In this document: one piece after another, positions 43,411-53,311 of the stretch
Layout of the letters: each line of letters opens with the position of its first letter
How positions within the stretch are numbered: the stretch's first letter is position 1
Origin: JBBROS01 sp965199595
GTDB taxonomy: Bacteria > Pseudomonadota > Alphaproteobacteria > Acetobacterales > Acetobacteraceae
Assembly: GCA_965199595.1 (NCBI GenBank)
Contig: OZ241182.1
Location: 2,542,001-2,606,000 of the forward strand
Reading direction: 5' to 3'
DNA length: 64,000 bases
Notes under the pieces: model-generated
Database searches by the model: none
What the model saw: the letters and a program-made list of their open reading frames with translations, nothing else
What the model was told of the DNA's origin: nothing
Made by a program: the position numbers and the translations under genes

Positions 43411-44171
43411 CCGCGCGTCGCGAAATCCGCGTCGAGCGTCGGGTCCCACAGCCGTATGCCGCCAGTGATGCCGGCGCTGTTCGAGACGATATGGATATCG
43501 GAAGGCAGGTCGAAGTCGACCACCCGGGCGTCGCCGCCGCCGATGTAGAGGGTATCGAAGTTCACCAGCACGCGCAGCTGCGCCAGCATCCGCTTCACCC
43601 GGTGCCGCCAGCGCCGCTTGCCGATCCGCTTCAGGGTCGCGGCACCCAGGTATTCGTCGTAGGTCCTGCGGCCGCGGATCACATGCTGGCTCAATTCCAG
43701 GTGCGGCGCCAAACGCCCATCCTGATACAGCGCGAAGCCGAAGCCGGTGCCCAGCGTGATCACGCATTCCAGCCCCTGCCCGATGATCACGCCCAGACCC
43801 TGCACCGTCGCGTCGTTCAGCATGCGCACCGGCCGGTCCAGCCCTTCCGCCAGCGCCTTGGCCAACTCGTAGCCGGCCCAGGCCTCGGTGCCCAGGTTCG
43901 GCGCCGTCAGCACCTTGGTGCCGTGCACCACCCCCGGAAACCCGACCGAGACCCGGTCGAACCCGCCCAGCTCCTGCGCCAGGCCCAGCAGCACCGGCAC
44001 CACGACATCGGGCGTCGGATGATCGGGGGTCGCGACGCGCACCCGCTCCCCCACCATGTTCCCCTTCGCGTCCAGCAGCCCGGCCTTCAGCCCGCTGCCG
44101 CCAATGTCCAGCGTCAGCGTGATCGGACCTTCTGGGGCGCCATTGTCGATGGTGGTCGCGAGTTCGGTCAT
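43407..44171 (-). CDS. ROK family sugar kinase, polyphosphate glucokinase-like
   Basis: A 254-residue kinase of the ROK/hexokinase superfamily. The phosphate-1 motif TLDIGGSGLKAGLLD is at about 20-34; VSVGFPGVV, NLGTEAWAGYELAKAL, LNDATVQGLG and ITLGTGFGFALYQDGRL follow. The ROK zinc cluster (CxCGxxGCxE) is absent and the protein is short, as in polyphosphate/ATP glucokinases. It would feed glucose into zwf within this operon. It overlaps rpiA and the histidine phosphatase gene by 4 bases each. The phosphoryl donor cannot be told from sequence. Confidence 0.82.
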   Translation of the reverse strand: MTELATTIDNGAPEGPITLTLDIGGSGLKAGLLDAKGNMVGERVRVATPDHPTPDVVVPVLLGLAQELGGFDRVSVGFPGVVHGTKVLTAPNLGTEAWAGYELAKALAEGLDRPVRMLNDATVQGLGVIIGQGLECVITLGTGFGFALYQDGRLAPHLELSQHVIRGRRTYDEYLGAATLKRIGKRRWRHRVKRMLAQLRVLVNFDTLYIGGGDARVVDFDLPSDIHIVSNSAGITGGIRLWDPTLDADFATRG

Positions 44172-44845
44172 GTCCGCTCCAGGGTTTGCAGTCCGTCCGC
44201 GGTCGCCGCGATGACGGTGGTGGCCAGCCCGATGAACAGGCCGGTCTCCACCACGCCGGTGATCATCTTGAGCCGGGTGTTCAGCACACCCGCATCGCCG
44301 ATGGCGGCAAAGGCGCAGTCCAGGATCAGGTTGCCGCTATCCGTGCGGAACGGCTGGCCATCCGCCATGCGCAACACCGGGTCGGCACCGGCCCGCCTCA
44401 GCTGCACCGCCGTGGCCTGCCAGCCGAAGGTCACCACCTCCACCGGCAGCCGAACCCCGCCCAGCGACGTGACCAGCTTGCTGCCATCCACGATCACCGT
44501 CATCCGGCGGCTGGCGCTCGCCACGATCTTCTCCCGCAGCAGCGCCCCGCCCAGGCCCTTGATGAGGTTCAGCGTGGCGGTATCCACCTCGTCCGCGCCG
44601 TCTATGGTGAGGTCGATCTGCGGATGCGTGTCGAAGTCCACCAGCGGGATGCCCAGCCCCCGCGCCTGCGCGCCGCTGTGCTCCGAGGTCGGGATCCCCA
44701 CGACCCGCAACCCGGCCGCCACCCGCCGTCCCAGCGCCTCGATCATCAGCGCCGCCGTGGACCCGGTGCCCAGGCCCACGACCATGCCGTCCTCGACCTG
44801 CGCCGCCGCGGCTTCCGCCACCCGGCGCTTCAGGTCGTCGTTCAT
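44168..44845 (-). CDS. rpiA: Ribose-5-phosphate isomerase A
   Basis: A 225-residue enzyme interconverting ribose 5-phosphate and ribulose 5-phosphate in the non-oxidative pentose phosphate route. The RpiA motifs are all present: VGLGTGSTAALMIEALG, GIPTSEHSGAQA, DLTIDGADEVD (active-site Asp pair), LIKGLGGALLREKIVAS and VEVVTFGW. It is coupled by 4-base overlaps to gntK upstream and the ROK kinase downstream. Confidence 0.95.
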   Translation of the reverse strand: MNDDLKRRVAEAAAAQVEDGMVVGLGTGSTAALMIEALGRRVAAGLRVVGIPTSEHSGAQARGLGIPLVDFDTHPQIDLTIDGADEVDTATLNLIKGLGGALLREKIVASASRRMTVIVDGSKLVTSLGGVRLPVEVVTFGWQATAVQLRRAGADPVLRMADGQPFRTDSGNLILDCAFAAIGDAGVLNTRLKMITGVVETGLFIGLATTVIAATADGLQTLERT

Positions 44846-45366
44846 GCGCGCAGCCGCCGCAGGATGTCATCCACGATCGTCCGCGGGTCCGGCGTCACGG
44901 AGATGGTCAGCGGTCGCTCATCCCCACTGGGCTCCTCCAGCGTGGCGAACTGGCTGTCCACCAGGCTCGCGGGCATGAAGTGGTTGTGCCGGGCCGCCTG
45001 CCGTGCGGCGATCAGTGCCTTGTCGCCGCGCAGATGGACCAGGCCGACATCGGTGCGATCCCCCACCAGAACCTCACGGTAGCTGCGCTTCAGCGCGGAG
45101 CAGGCCAGCACGCCGTGGCGCCGGACGGTGCGTGTGGCATCGATCCACGCGGCCATGGTGCGCAGCCAGGGCCAGCGGTCCTCGTCGGTCAGCGGCGTGC
45201 CGTCGTGCATCTTCCGCTTGTTGGCCGCCGGGTGGAAATCATCGGCGTCGCCGTATTCCCACCCCAGCCGCCCGGCCAGCAAGGCGGCGATCGTGGTCTT
45301 GCCGGACCCCGAAACACCCATGACAACCAGCACCGCGGGAGAAGCCTCGATCATGCTCCGGACCAT
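44842..45366 (-). CDS. gntK: Gluconokinase, GntK/IdnK type
   Basis: A 174-residue kinase that phosphorylates gluconate to 6-phosphogluconate. The P-loop GVSGSGKTT is at about 17-25, followed by GDADDFHPAANKRKMHDGTPLTDEDRWPWL, the gluconate-binding signature, and ACSALKRSYREVL. Because acetic-acid-type bacteria make gluconate in the periplasm, the gene links that pool to gnd in this operon. ATG 45366 is used; ATG 45354 is possible. It overlaps rpiA by 4 bases. Confidence 0.93.
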   Translation of the reverse strand: MVRSMIEASPAVLVVMGVSGSGKTTIAALLAGRLGWEYGDADDFHPAANKRKMHDGTPLTDEDRWPWLRTMAAWIDATRTVRRHGVLACSALKRSYREVLVGDRTDVGLVHLRGDKALIAARQAARHNHFMPASLVDSQFATLEEPSGDERPLTISVTPDPRTIVDDILRRLRA

Positions 45367-45393
45367 ACAAGCCTGCCCGCCCCGCGCCAGCCC

Positions 45394-46395
45394 TCATCGC
45401 GCATGACGGCCCGCATCGCCGGGCCCGATATGCTGCACGTACATCGTCCGGGTGCGCCACGAGATCCAGACCCGGCGGTCCCGCAACCAGTCCAGGCCCA
45501 GCAGCATGTCCGCCTCCGGCAGCGCCGCCGCCGAGACCATCAGGCGCGGATGCACGGACAGCTCGGGCCCGACCGCCATCACCTGGAAGCCATGCAGATG
45601 GGAGCGCATCGACCGGCCATCCACCCCGCGGCCTCGCCCCGGTGGGTCACGCGCCAGCATCGCCGGCGTAAGACCCAGCCGCGCGGCACCCGCCGCGCTC
45701 AGGACGGAGATGTTGGCTGCGGTGTCCAGCATGGCGGTCACCAGCGTGTCGTCCAGCACCACTGTCAGCTGCAGGCGCCCGCCCGGGGTGCGCACCAGCG
45801 GCACCGGCCAGTGCGGCCCGGTCCAGCCCGTATGATCCCCGCTGCAGCCATCCACCCGCCACAGCCGCACCACCCGCTCGGGCATCGAGACCTCGACATC
45901 AAAGGCGGACAGCACGTCGGCACCGATCAGCCCGGCATAGGGCAGGCCGCCCGCCGTGCCCGCAGGCAGCGTGACGACCGGGAGCACGGCACGGGTGACC
46001 TGCCCGCCCAATCCGATCTCCGCCGCCACGCTCCGGACCCGCACGACGCCGCCCAGGCCAAGCACCTCGTCCGACGCACCAGGTGCCGTCATCAGATGGT
46101 AGTGCCCGACCGCCCAGGGCGTGACGTGCGAGACCTCGGCGCCGGTGTCCAGCACATACCGGGCGGGCACCTGGTTGAGCACACCCGTCACCACGGCATA
46201 ATCGTCAGCCGGGTCGAGCGGCAGCGTGGCCGCCAGCGCGGGCGTGCAGACGGGCGGCGCGAGCCGCGCGTTCGCAGGCCGGACAGAAGGCTTGAGGTGT
46301 GGCGCCGCACAGGCGGACAGACCACACAAGGCAACGGCCAGAACAAGCCAAGCAAGACCGCGGATCAGCCGGCGGCGCCCACGTCCAGCCACCAC
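45394..46395 (-). CDS. Retropepsin-like aspartyl protease family lipoprotein
   Basis: A 333-residue predicted lipoprotein: basic start, hydrophobic helix, then the lipobox LSAC at about residues 26-29. The rest has two retropepsin-like halves, each with its own Asp motif: RYVLDTGAEVSHVTPWAVG (DTGA) and TAMLDTAANISVLSAAGAARLGL (DTAAN). Each is followed by a flap-like and an ILGxD-like segment (AGLIGADVLSAFDVEV; MLLGLDWLRDRRVWI). It starts at GTG inside the end of pgl (31-base overlap) and is followed by gntK. A cell-envelope protease in a cytoplasmic sugar operon is unexpected; it may be unrelated to sugar metabolism. Its substrate is unknown. Confidence 0.8.
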   Translation of the reverse strand: MVAGRGRRRLIRGLAWLVLAVALCGLSACAAPHLKPSVRPANARLAPPVCTPALAATLPLDPADDYAVVTGVLNQVPARYVLDTGAEVSHVTPWAVGHYHLMTAPGASDEVLGLGGVVRVRSVAAEIGLGGQVTRAVLPVVTLPAGTAGGLPYAGLIGADVLSAFDVEVSMPERVVRLWRVDGCSGDHTGWTGPHWPVPLVRTPGGRLQLTVVLDDTLVTAMLDTAANISVLSAAGAARLGLTPAMLARDPPGRGRGVDGRSMRSHLHGFQVMAVGPELSVHPRLMVSAAALPEADMLLGLDWLRDRRVWISWRTRTMYVQHIGPGDAGRHAR

Positions 46396-47063
46396 AGCAA
46401 CTCGCCCGCCGGATGATAGGCGGAGGCGACCAGCGCCGGGTCATGCCGCCGCACCCGCGCCACCACCTCCCGCTTATCCGCTCCGGCCACCAGGAAGGCG
46501 GCGGCCCGGCAGCTTTCCAGCGGCGGCCAGGTCAGGCTGATGCGCGTCGGCTCCCCCGGCGGCGTCACCGCGGCGGCCCAGGCCGTGCGCTCCTGCACGA
46601 TGGCCTCACCAGGGAACAGCGAGGCGGTGTGCCCGTTGGTGCCCAGGCCCAGCAGCACCAGGTCGAACAGCGGCCGGGTCAGGTCATCGCCATGGAATCC
46701 GCGCAGCGTCGCCTCATAGGCGATGGCAGCCTGCTCCGGCGTCATCCCGGTGGTCGGGATCGCGTGGACATGGTCCGCCGGCACCGGCACATGGTCGAGC
46801 ATGGCCCGGCGCACCATGCCCAGGTTGCTGGCCGCATCCTCCGGCGCCACGAACCGCTCATCGCCCCAGAACCAATGCACCCGCGCCCAGGGCATCACAT
46901 CCCGCCATGGCGCGCGAGCCAGCGTCTCATACAGCAGCTTCGGCGTGGACCCGCCCGAGAGCGACACCGCCAGCCGACCCGGCGTGGTGGCCAGCCGCTT
47001 CACCATCCAGTCCGCCGCAGCCTCCGCCAGCGCCGCGGGATCGGCGCAGAGCAGATCGCTCAA
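46365..47063 (-). CDS. pgl: 6-phosphogluconolactonase
   Basis: A 232-residue DevB/SOL-type lactonase that hydrolyses 6-phosphogluconolactone after zwf. Motifs: LAVSLSGGSTPKLLYETLA near the N-terminus, VHWFWGDERFVAPEDAASNLGM, and FDLVLLGLGTNGHTASLFPG, all family hallmarks. The start is probably TTG 47063, which overlaps the HAD phosphatase stop as TTGA; the longer frame to 47108 begins inside that gene. The gene lies directly between the HAD gene and the lipoprotein gene in the operon. Confidence 0.93.
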   Translation of the reverse strand: MSDLLCADPAALAEAAADWMVKRLATTPGRLAVSLSGGSTPKLLYETLARAPWRDVMPWARVHWFWGDERFVAPEDAASNLGMVRRAMLDHVPVPADHVHAIPTTGMTPEQAAIAYEATLRGFHGDDLTRPLFDLVLLGLGTNGHTASLFPGEAIVQERTAWAAAVTPPGEPTRISLTWPPLESCRAAAFLVAGADKREVVARVRRHDPALVASAYHPAGELLWWLDVGAAG

Positions 47064-47869
47064 GGCGCGGCCCGCGGCAGGATCAGCGTATCGATGGCCT
47101 GCGCCCAACCCTCGTGGTCATTCGCCGCCGTGGTGTCGGTGGCGGCCGCCTTGGTCTCCGCGGAGCCATTGCCCATCGCCACCGAGTAGCCCGCCACTTT
47201 GAACATCGGCACGTCATTCACCATGTCGCCCAGCACGGCGATCTCGGACACGTCGACGCCCTGGTGGCGGGCCAGCGCCTGCACGGCGTAGCCCTTGTTG
47301 GCATTCTTGTGGGTAAGGTCGAGGTAGTACGTCTGCGACCGGTGCGCCGTGGCCTGGTCGCCGACGATCGCCTGCAGCTCCGCCTCCACCGCTGCCAGCC
47401 TGGCAACGTCGTCGCTCACGCCCACCAGCTTGCCGACCTGGTCCACATAGGGCGCGAAATCCGCCACCACCCGCGCGTCGAACTGAATGGTATGGTGCTC
47501 GTGCTCGACATACACGCCAGCCGCGTCGCGGATCAGCCACTCCGTCTGGGTGAACAGCCAGGCATCGACGCCGCGCCTGGCGAACAGGTCGAGCGCCGCC
47601 TGCACGATGCCGGCAGGCGCCGGGTTCCACTCCAGCACGGTGCCGTCCGGGCCCACGATGGCGCCGCCATTGAACCCGGCCGAGGGCGACTTCAACTCCA
47701 GCGCCTCCACGATCCAGCGCATGCCACGCGGCGGCCGGGCGCTGACGATGGCCAGCGGCACGCCCGCCGCCTGCAGCCGCGCTGCGGCGGCGCGGGTACC
47801 CGGGCTGAGGCTCTTGTCGGGCTGGACGAGGGTGCCATCCACGTCCGAGACCACCAGCTTCACCGTCAT
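47060..47869 (-). CDS. HAD family hydrolase, Cof/SPP type
   Basis: A 269-residue HAD-superfamily phosphatase of the Cof (IIB) type. The nucleophile motif VVSDVDGTLVQPDKSLSPGT is at the N-terminus, VSARPPRGM forms motif II, a cap domain follows, and the Lys/Asp motifs are in NKGYAVQALARHQGV and IAVLGDMVNDVPMFKVAGYSVAMGNGSAETK. The start ATG 47869 overlaps the zwf stop by 4 bases. It presumably acts on a sugar phosphate or related intermediate in this operon. Confidence 0.9.
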   Translation of the reverse strand: MTVKLVVSDVDGTLVQPDKSLSPGTRAAAARLQAAGVPLAIVSARPPRGMRWIVEALELKSPSAGFNGGAIVGPDGTVLEWNPAPAGIVQAALDLFARRGVDAWLFTQTEWLIRDAAGVYVEHEHHTIQFDARVVADFAPYVDQVGKLVGVSDDVARLAAVEAELQAIVGDQATAHRSQTYYLDLTHKNANKGYAVQALARHQGVDVSEIAVLGDMVNDVPMFKVAGYSVAMGNGSAETKAAATDTTAANDHEGWAQAIDTLILPRAAP

Positions 47870-49410
47870 GGCAGGTTGAGCCAGTGGATGCCGTCGCGGT
47901 CCAGCAGCCGGTCGGCCGCCGCCGGGCCATGCGAGCCGGCGGGGTAGCGGCTGACGCCAGCCTGCCCGGACTCCCACAGATCCAGGATCGGCTGCACGGC
48001 GGCCCAGCCGGCCTCCACCATGTCGGCCCGCTGGAACAGCGTCGCGTCGCCCATCATCACGTCATACAGCAGCGTCTCATACCCGGTGCTGGCGGGCGCA
48101 TGAAAATAGTCGGAATACCGGAAATCCATGGCGACGCCGCCCAGCACCAGTTTCGGCCCCGGCTTCTTGGCGCTGAGGTTCAGCGTGATGCCCTCGCTGG
48201 GCTGGATATGCAGCACCATCACGTTCGGCGTCAGGTTGTTCACCGGCGTGTCGCGGAACATCGCATACGGCGCCTGCTTGAAGTGAATCGCGATCTCCGT
48301 CCGCCGCACCGCCATGCGCTTGCCGGTGCGGATGTAGAACGGCACGCCCGACCAGCGGAAGTTGTCGATCTTGAGGCGCAGCGCGACATAGGTCTCCGTC
48401 ATGCTGGTCGGCGCCACGTCCTTCTCGTCGCGATAGCCCGGCACTGCCTCCCCGCCCACGCTGCCCGGCGCATACTGCCCCCGCACCACGTCACGCGCCG
48501 CCCGCATCTCGTCGAACGGCTTGATCGCCTGGATCACCTTGGCCTTCTCAGCCCGCACCGCATCGGCGTCGAAGCGGTTCGGCGGCTCCATGGCGGTGAT
48601 CGCCAGCAGCTGGAACATGTGGTTCGGCACCATGTCCCGCAGGGCACCGGTCGGCTCGTAGAACCGCGCACGCTCCTCCACGCCCACCGTCTCCGCCGCG
48701 GTGATCTCCACGTGATCGATGTAATGGCGGTTCCACAGCGGCTCGAAAATGCCGTTGCCGAAGCGCAGCGCCATGACGTTCTGGACCGTCTCCTTGCCGA
48801 GGAAGTGGTCGATCCGGAACACCTGCGTCTCGTCCATGCGGTCCAGGATCAGCTTGTTCAGCGCCTGCGCGCTCGGCAGGTCGTGGCCAAACGGTTTCTC
48901 CACGATCACGCGCCGGAACACGCCCTCCGTCTGCTCCATCAACCCGGCGTCGCAGAGCTGGGTGATCACCGGCCCGAAGAACCGGGCGGAGACCGCGAGA
49001 TAGAACACGCAGCTCCCCTTGATCCGGGACTTCAGCGCCTCATAGGTCGCGGCATCCTCAAAATCGCCGGTCTGGTAGTGCAGCCGCTCGCGCACCCAGC
49101 CCCAGACCTCCCCGTTCAGCGCATCCGCCCCGAACTCCCCGCCCTTGTGCGACACGAAGCCGTCCATCGCGGCGCTCAGCACCTCGCGATACTTGTCGTC
49201 GGTGCTCTCGTTGTGATCGATGCCGATCACCTGGAACTCGTCCGCCAGCAGCTCAGCCAGATGCAGGTTGTACAGCGACGGCATCAGCAGACGCTTGGTC
49301 AGGTCGCCCGCGGCGCCAAAGATCACCATCGTGGCCGGAGGGGCGGGCGGGGCAGCGGCCAGCCCCTCGGCACCCGACAGCCGGTTCTTCATCGGCTGGT
49401 TCTGGTCCAT
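47866..49410 (-). CDS. zwf: Glucose-6-phosphate 1-dehydrogenase
   Basis: A 514-residue enzyme that makes 6-phosphogluconolactone and NADPH, the entry to the oxidative pentose phosphate route. The coenzyme motif FGAAGDLTKRLL is at about 31-42, VIVEKPFGHDLPSA follows, and the substrate-binding RIDHFLGKETVQN is intact. YIRTGKRM is also present. ATG 49410 lies 5 bases after the gnd stop; an in-frame start 17 codons earlier would overlap gnd. Confidence 0.96.
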   Translation of the reverse strand: MDQNQPMKNRLSGAEGLAAAPPAPPATMVIFGAAGDLTKRLLMPSLYNLHLAELLADEFQVIGIDHNESTDDKYREVLSAAMDGFVSHKGGEFGADALNGEVWGWVRERLHYQTGDFEDAATYEALKSRIKGSCVFYLAVSARFFGPVITQLCDAGLMEQTEGVFRRVIVEKPFGHDLPSAQALNKLILDRMDETQVFRIDHFLGKETVQNVMALRFGNGIFEPLWNRHYIDHVEITAAETVGVEERARFYEPTGALRDMVPNHMFQLLAITAMEPPNRFDADAVRAEKAKVIQAIKPFDEMRAARDVVRGQYAPGSVGGEAVPGYRDEKDVAPTSMTETYVALRLKIDNFRWSGVPFYIRTGKRMAVRRTEIAIHFKQAPYAMFRDTPVNNLTPNVMVLHIQPSEGITLNLSAKKPGPKLVLGGVAMDFRYSDYFHAPASTGYETLLYDVMMGDATLFQRADMVEAGWAAVQPILDLWESGQAGVSRYPAGSHGPAAADRLLDRDGIHWLNLP

Positions 49411-49414
49411 GCGG

Positions 49415-50404
<990 letters not shown>

Positions 50405-50413
50405 CGACCGTTC

Positions 50414-52258
50414 CTATCCTAGAGCCGCTTCAACCGCCCGGGCCAGGCGCGCCAGCCCGGCCTTCACGTCCTTGCCCAGATGCACCCGCAACGCTCGCCG
50501 CTTGCGCTCCGTCAGCACATCGAAATCACCCCGCGCCTGCGCCGCCTTCACGGTGCCGAAGCTGTAGGCCTCGCCAGGCACCATCAGATCGGCGGCATCA
50601 TCTGCGGTAATCTGCAGCACGACGCCGCTGTTCGGCCCGCCCTTGTAGGTCTGCCCGGTGGAGTGCAGGAAGCGCGGACCGAAGCCCACGCAGGTCGCCA
50701 CGTGCCTGGCATCCCGGATCCGGGTGCGGATCGCGGTCAGCGCATCGATGTTCGCCTGGTCGCGCTCGATATACGCCAGCAGCGCCACGTAATCCCCGGC
50801 TCCGGCCCGGTCCAGCTGCGCCTTGATGACAGCATCCAGCCCGCCCGAACCAAGCACCGCCTGGTTCGCCGCATCGGTGAACAGCTTGATGCCGTCCGCT
50901 TCCAGGAACGGCGTCTCGGGCGGCAGCTTTCCGTCCTTGGCATAGGCGTCGGTCAGCTTGCGGGTCTCGATCTTGCTGGCCTCCACGTCCGGCTGGTCGA
51001 ACGGGTCGATCCCGATCACGCTGCCTGCCACCGCGGTGGCGAACTCCCACAGGTAGAACGCCTGCCCGACCTGCATGGTATCGGTCAGCACCAGCCGCAC
51101 CACCGGATGCCCGGCCGCCTCCAGTGCCGCCACCTTGGTGTCCTCGCCAGGCTTACCGGCCAGCGTCAGGTAGGCGAACAGCCGGTCAGCGCCATAAACC
51201 TCCGGCGCCCCCAGCGGCTCATGATCCACCGGCACGATGCCATGCCCCTGCTTGCCCGTGCTCTCCGCCAGCAGTTGCTCCAGCCAGGCGCCGACATCGT
51301 CCAGGCCGGGTCCGGGGATGATGGTCACCTTGTCGCGGCCGGCCTTGGCCGCGGCACCCACCAGAAGCCCCAGCTGCACGCCCGGATTGGTGTCGGGCGG
51401 CGTGCCGGCGGCGCAGGCGCGCACCATCAGCGCCGTGGCCGCGAGGAACCTGGTGAGATCCACGCCCATGGCCGCGGCCGGAACCAGGCCGAAGTTGGAC
51501 AGCACGGAGTAGCGGCCGCCAATGGCCGGGTCACCCATGAACACGTGCCTGAAGCCATCGGCTTCGGCAACCGTCTGCATCTTGGAACCGGGGTCGGTCA
51601 CGGCCACGAAGTGCTGCCCGGCCTTGTCGCCCACCGCCTGCTTCATGCGGTCGAAGAAGTAGGCCTTGAGGATGTTCGGCTCCAGCGTGCTGCCGGACTT
51701 GCTGCTGACGATGCACAGCGTCCTGGCGAAATCCACCTTGTCGGCAAAGGCCTTCACCTGCTGCGGATCGGTGCTGTCCAGCACCAGCAGCTCCGGATAG
51801 CCCGGCTGCTTGCCGAACGTCTGCGCCAGCACCTCCGGCCCCAGGCTGCTGCCGCCCATGCCGAGCAGCAGCACATGGCTGAACCCGGCCGACTTCACCT
51901 CATCCTGGAACGCCACCAGCGCCGGCAGGTCCGCCGTCCGCTCATCCACCACGCGCAACCAGCCCAGCCACCTGGACTCGTCCCCGCCGGTCCAGACCGA
52001 GGCCTCGCCGGCCCACAGGTCCCGCAGCTTGCCGGACTTGCGCCAGTCGTCCCGCGCCGCCGCGACAGTGGCCTTCAGCTCATCCGCCACCACCATGTCC
52101 AGCTTGGCGATCCGGTCGCCCAGCATCCGGGTTCGCTTGGTGGCCACCGCCCCGAGCAGCTTGTCGGCGGCCTCCGCGAACAGTTCCACGCCGTCCGCCA
52201 CCAGCTTCTTCGTGACGCCATCAAGGTCCAGTCCGGCCTTCTCCGCCTCCGCCAGCAC
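50414..52258 (-). CDS. pgi: Glucose-6-phosphate isomerase half of a frameshifted tal-pgi gene
   Basis: This frame encodes a complete phosphoglucose isomerase domain of about 600 residues: LLLGMGGSSLGPEVLA, VSSKSGSTLEPN, GGRYSVLSNFGLVPAAAMG, and a C-terminal GQTYKGGPNSGVVLQITAD. In acetic acid bacteria this domain is fused behind transaldolase in one protein. Here it is in another frame than tal because one C seems lost at about 52282 (ACCAG where ACCCAG restores the frame and the sequence TLTQGLDEAKQVL). A GTG at 52258 with GAGG upstream could start it independently. If the frameshift is a sequencing error, the true gene is 50414-53262 and about 949 residues. Confidence 0.85.
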   Translation of the reverse strand: MLAEAEKAGLDLDGVTKKLVADGVELFAEAADKLLGAVATKRTRMLGDRIAKLDMVVADELKATVAAARDDWRKSGKLRDLWAGEASVWTGGDESRWLGWLRVVDERTADLPALVAFQDEVKSAGFSHVLLLGMGGSSLGPEVLAQTFGKQPGYPELLVLDSTDPQQVKAFADKVDFARTLCIVSSKSGSTLEPNILKAYFFDRMKQAVGDKAGQHFVAVTDPGSKMQTVAEADGFRHVFMGDPAIGGRYSVLSNFGLVPAAAMGVDLTRFLAATALMVRACAAGTPPDTNPGVQLGLLVGAAAKAGRDKVTIIPGPGLDDVGAWLEQLLAESTGKQGHGIVPVDHEPLGAPEVYGADRLFAYLTLAGKPGEDTKVAALEAAGHPVVRLVLTDTMQVGQAFYLWEFATAVAGSVIGIDPFDQPDVEASKIETRKLTDAYAKDGKLPPETPFLEADGIKLFTDAANQAVLGSGGLDAVIKAQLDRAGAGDYVALLAYIERDQANIDALTAIRTRIRDARHVATCVGFGPRFLHSTGQTYKGGPNSGVVLQITADDAADLMVPGEAYSFGTVKAAQARGDFDVLTERKRRALRVHLGKDVKAGLARLARAVEAALG

Positions 52259-53262
52259 CTGCTTCGCCTCGTCGAGGCCCTGGTCAGCGTCTCGGCCGCG
52301 GTGCCATGGTCGCGGAATGCGTCCATGGTGGCGGGCGGGATGGTGTCCACCGTGTCGCGGCCGATCAGCTGCTCCACATACATGACGTCGCTATAGGCCT
52401 TGTCCTTCACGCCCGTGCTGGCCCAGAGCAGACGCTGCGGCAGCGCGCCCTTCGCCGCCAGCGCCTGCCAGCGCGGGCTCGCCACCAGGTCGAGATAGTA
52501 TTGATAGGCCACCTTGGCGTTCGCGACCGCGATCTTGCCGCGCAGCGCCTTCAGCCCGGTCTCGCCCTTCGCCACCCGCTCGTCGATCTTCTTGTCCATG
52601 ACCGCATCGATCCGGCTGACGAAGAAGCTCGCGACGCTCGACTGCCCGGCGATGTCGTGCCCCTGCGCCACCCGGTCCTCAAGCCCGGCGATGAACGCCT
52701 CCGCCACCGCCCTGTAGGCCTCCAGCGAGAACAGCAGCGTCACGTTGATGTTCAGCCCCTCACCGATCAGGGTGCGGATCGCGGGTGCGCCGGCCTCGGT
52801 GCCCGGCACCTTCACCATCAGGTTCTCGCGCCCCACGGCCTTCCACAACCGCCGGGCCTCGGCCACGGTGTCCTCGGTGCGGAGCGCCAGATAGGGCGAG
52901 ACCTCGAGGCTCACATATCCATCGACCTTGTTGGTCGCCAGGTACACCGGCCGCATCAGGTCCGCGGCCTGCTGGATGTCCTCGATCGCCAGCGCCTCGT
53001 AGATATCGAGCGCGTCATGGTCCGCGGCATCCGCCAGCGCCTTGAACCCGGCGTCATAGTCGGTGCCGGCGCCCATCGCCTTCTCGAAGATGGCCGGGTT
53101 GCTGGTGATCCCCTTCAGCCCGTCCCGGTCGATCAGCGTCTGCAGCCCATCGGCGGTGAAGCTGCGCTGGATGAAGTCCAGCCAGGGGCTCTGGCCGAAG
53201 CCCTCCAGCTTCTTGAGGCTGTTGGCGGCGTCGAGGTCGCCGGGTCGGTTCACGATATTCAT
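52075..53262 (-). CDS. tal: Transaldolase half of a frameshifted tal-pgi gene
   Basis: Transaldolase, which moves a three-carbon unit between sugar phosphates. ATG 53262 has AGGAGAG six bases upstream. Family motifs: SPWLDFIQRS, GITSNPAIFEKAM, VSLEVSPYLA, the Schiff-base Lys in NLMVKVPGTEAG, and INVTLLFSLEAYR. The homologous sequence ends at DHGTAAETLT near residue 325 (about 52285); the remaining 69 residues are Arg/Trp/Ser-rich out-of-frame translation over the start of pgi. So the transaldolase domain itself is whole but carries a foreign tail, and the link to the isomerase is broken. It follows tkt by 49 bases. Confidence 0.85.
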   Translation of the reverse strand: MNIVNRPGDLDAANSLKKLEGFGQSPWLDFIQRSFTADGLQTLIDRDGLKGITSNPAIFEKAMGAGTDYDAGFKALADAADHDALDIYEALAIEDIQQAADLMRPVYLATNKVDGYVSLEVSPYLALRTEDTVAEARRLWKAVGRENLMVKVPGTEAGAPAIRTLIGEGLNINVTLLFSLEAYRAVAEAFIAGLEDRVAQGHDIAGQSSVASFFVSRIDAVMDKKIDERVAKGETGLKALRGKIAVANAKVAYQYYLDLVASPRWQALAAKGALPQRLLWASTGVKDKAYSDVMYVEQLIGRDTVDTIPPATMDAFRDHGTAAETLTRASTRRSRCWRRRRRPDWTLMASRRSWWRTAWNCSRRPPTSCSGRWPPSEPGCWATGSPSWTWWWRMS

Positions 53263-53311
53263 CGAAACTCTCCTGATCCGAGGATGCTCACGACCGCTCC
53301 AACTAAGGTCG

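Noticed and set aside
43411..43767. A 119-codon N-terminal extension of the histidine phosphatase
   Set aside because: It lies entirely within the ROK kinase gene on the same strand in another frame. The GTGA overlap start fits the family length.
52255..52290. Programmed ribosomal frameshifting between tal and pgi
   Set aside because: A -1 shift would be needed, but no X XXY YYZ slippery sequence or clear downstream structure is present. The same holds at the tkt site, so a deletion or sequencing error is simpler.
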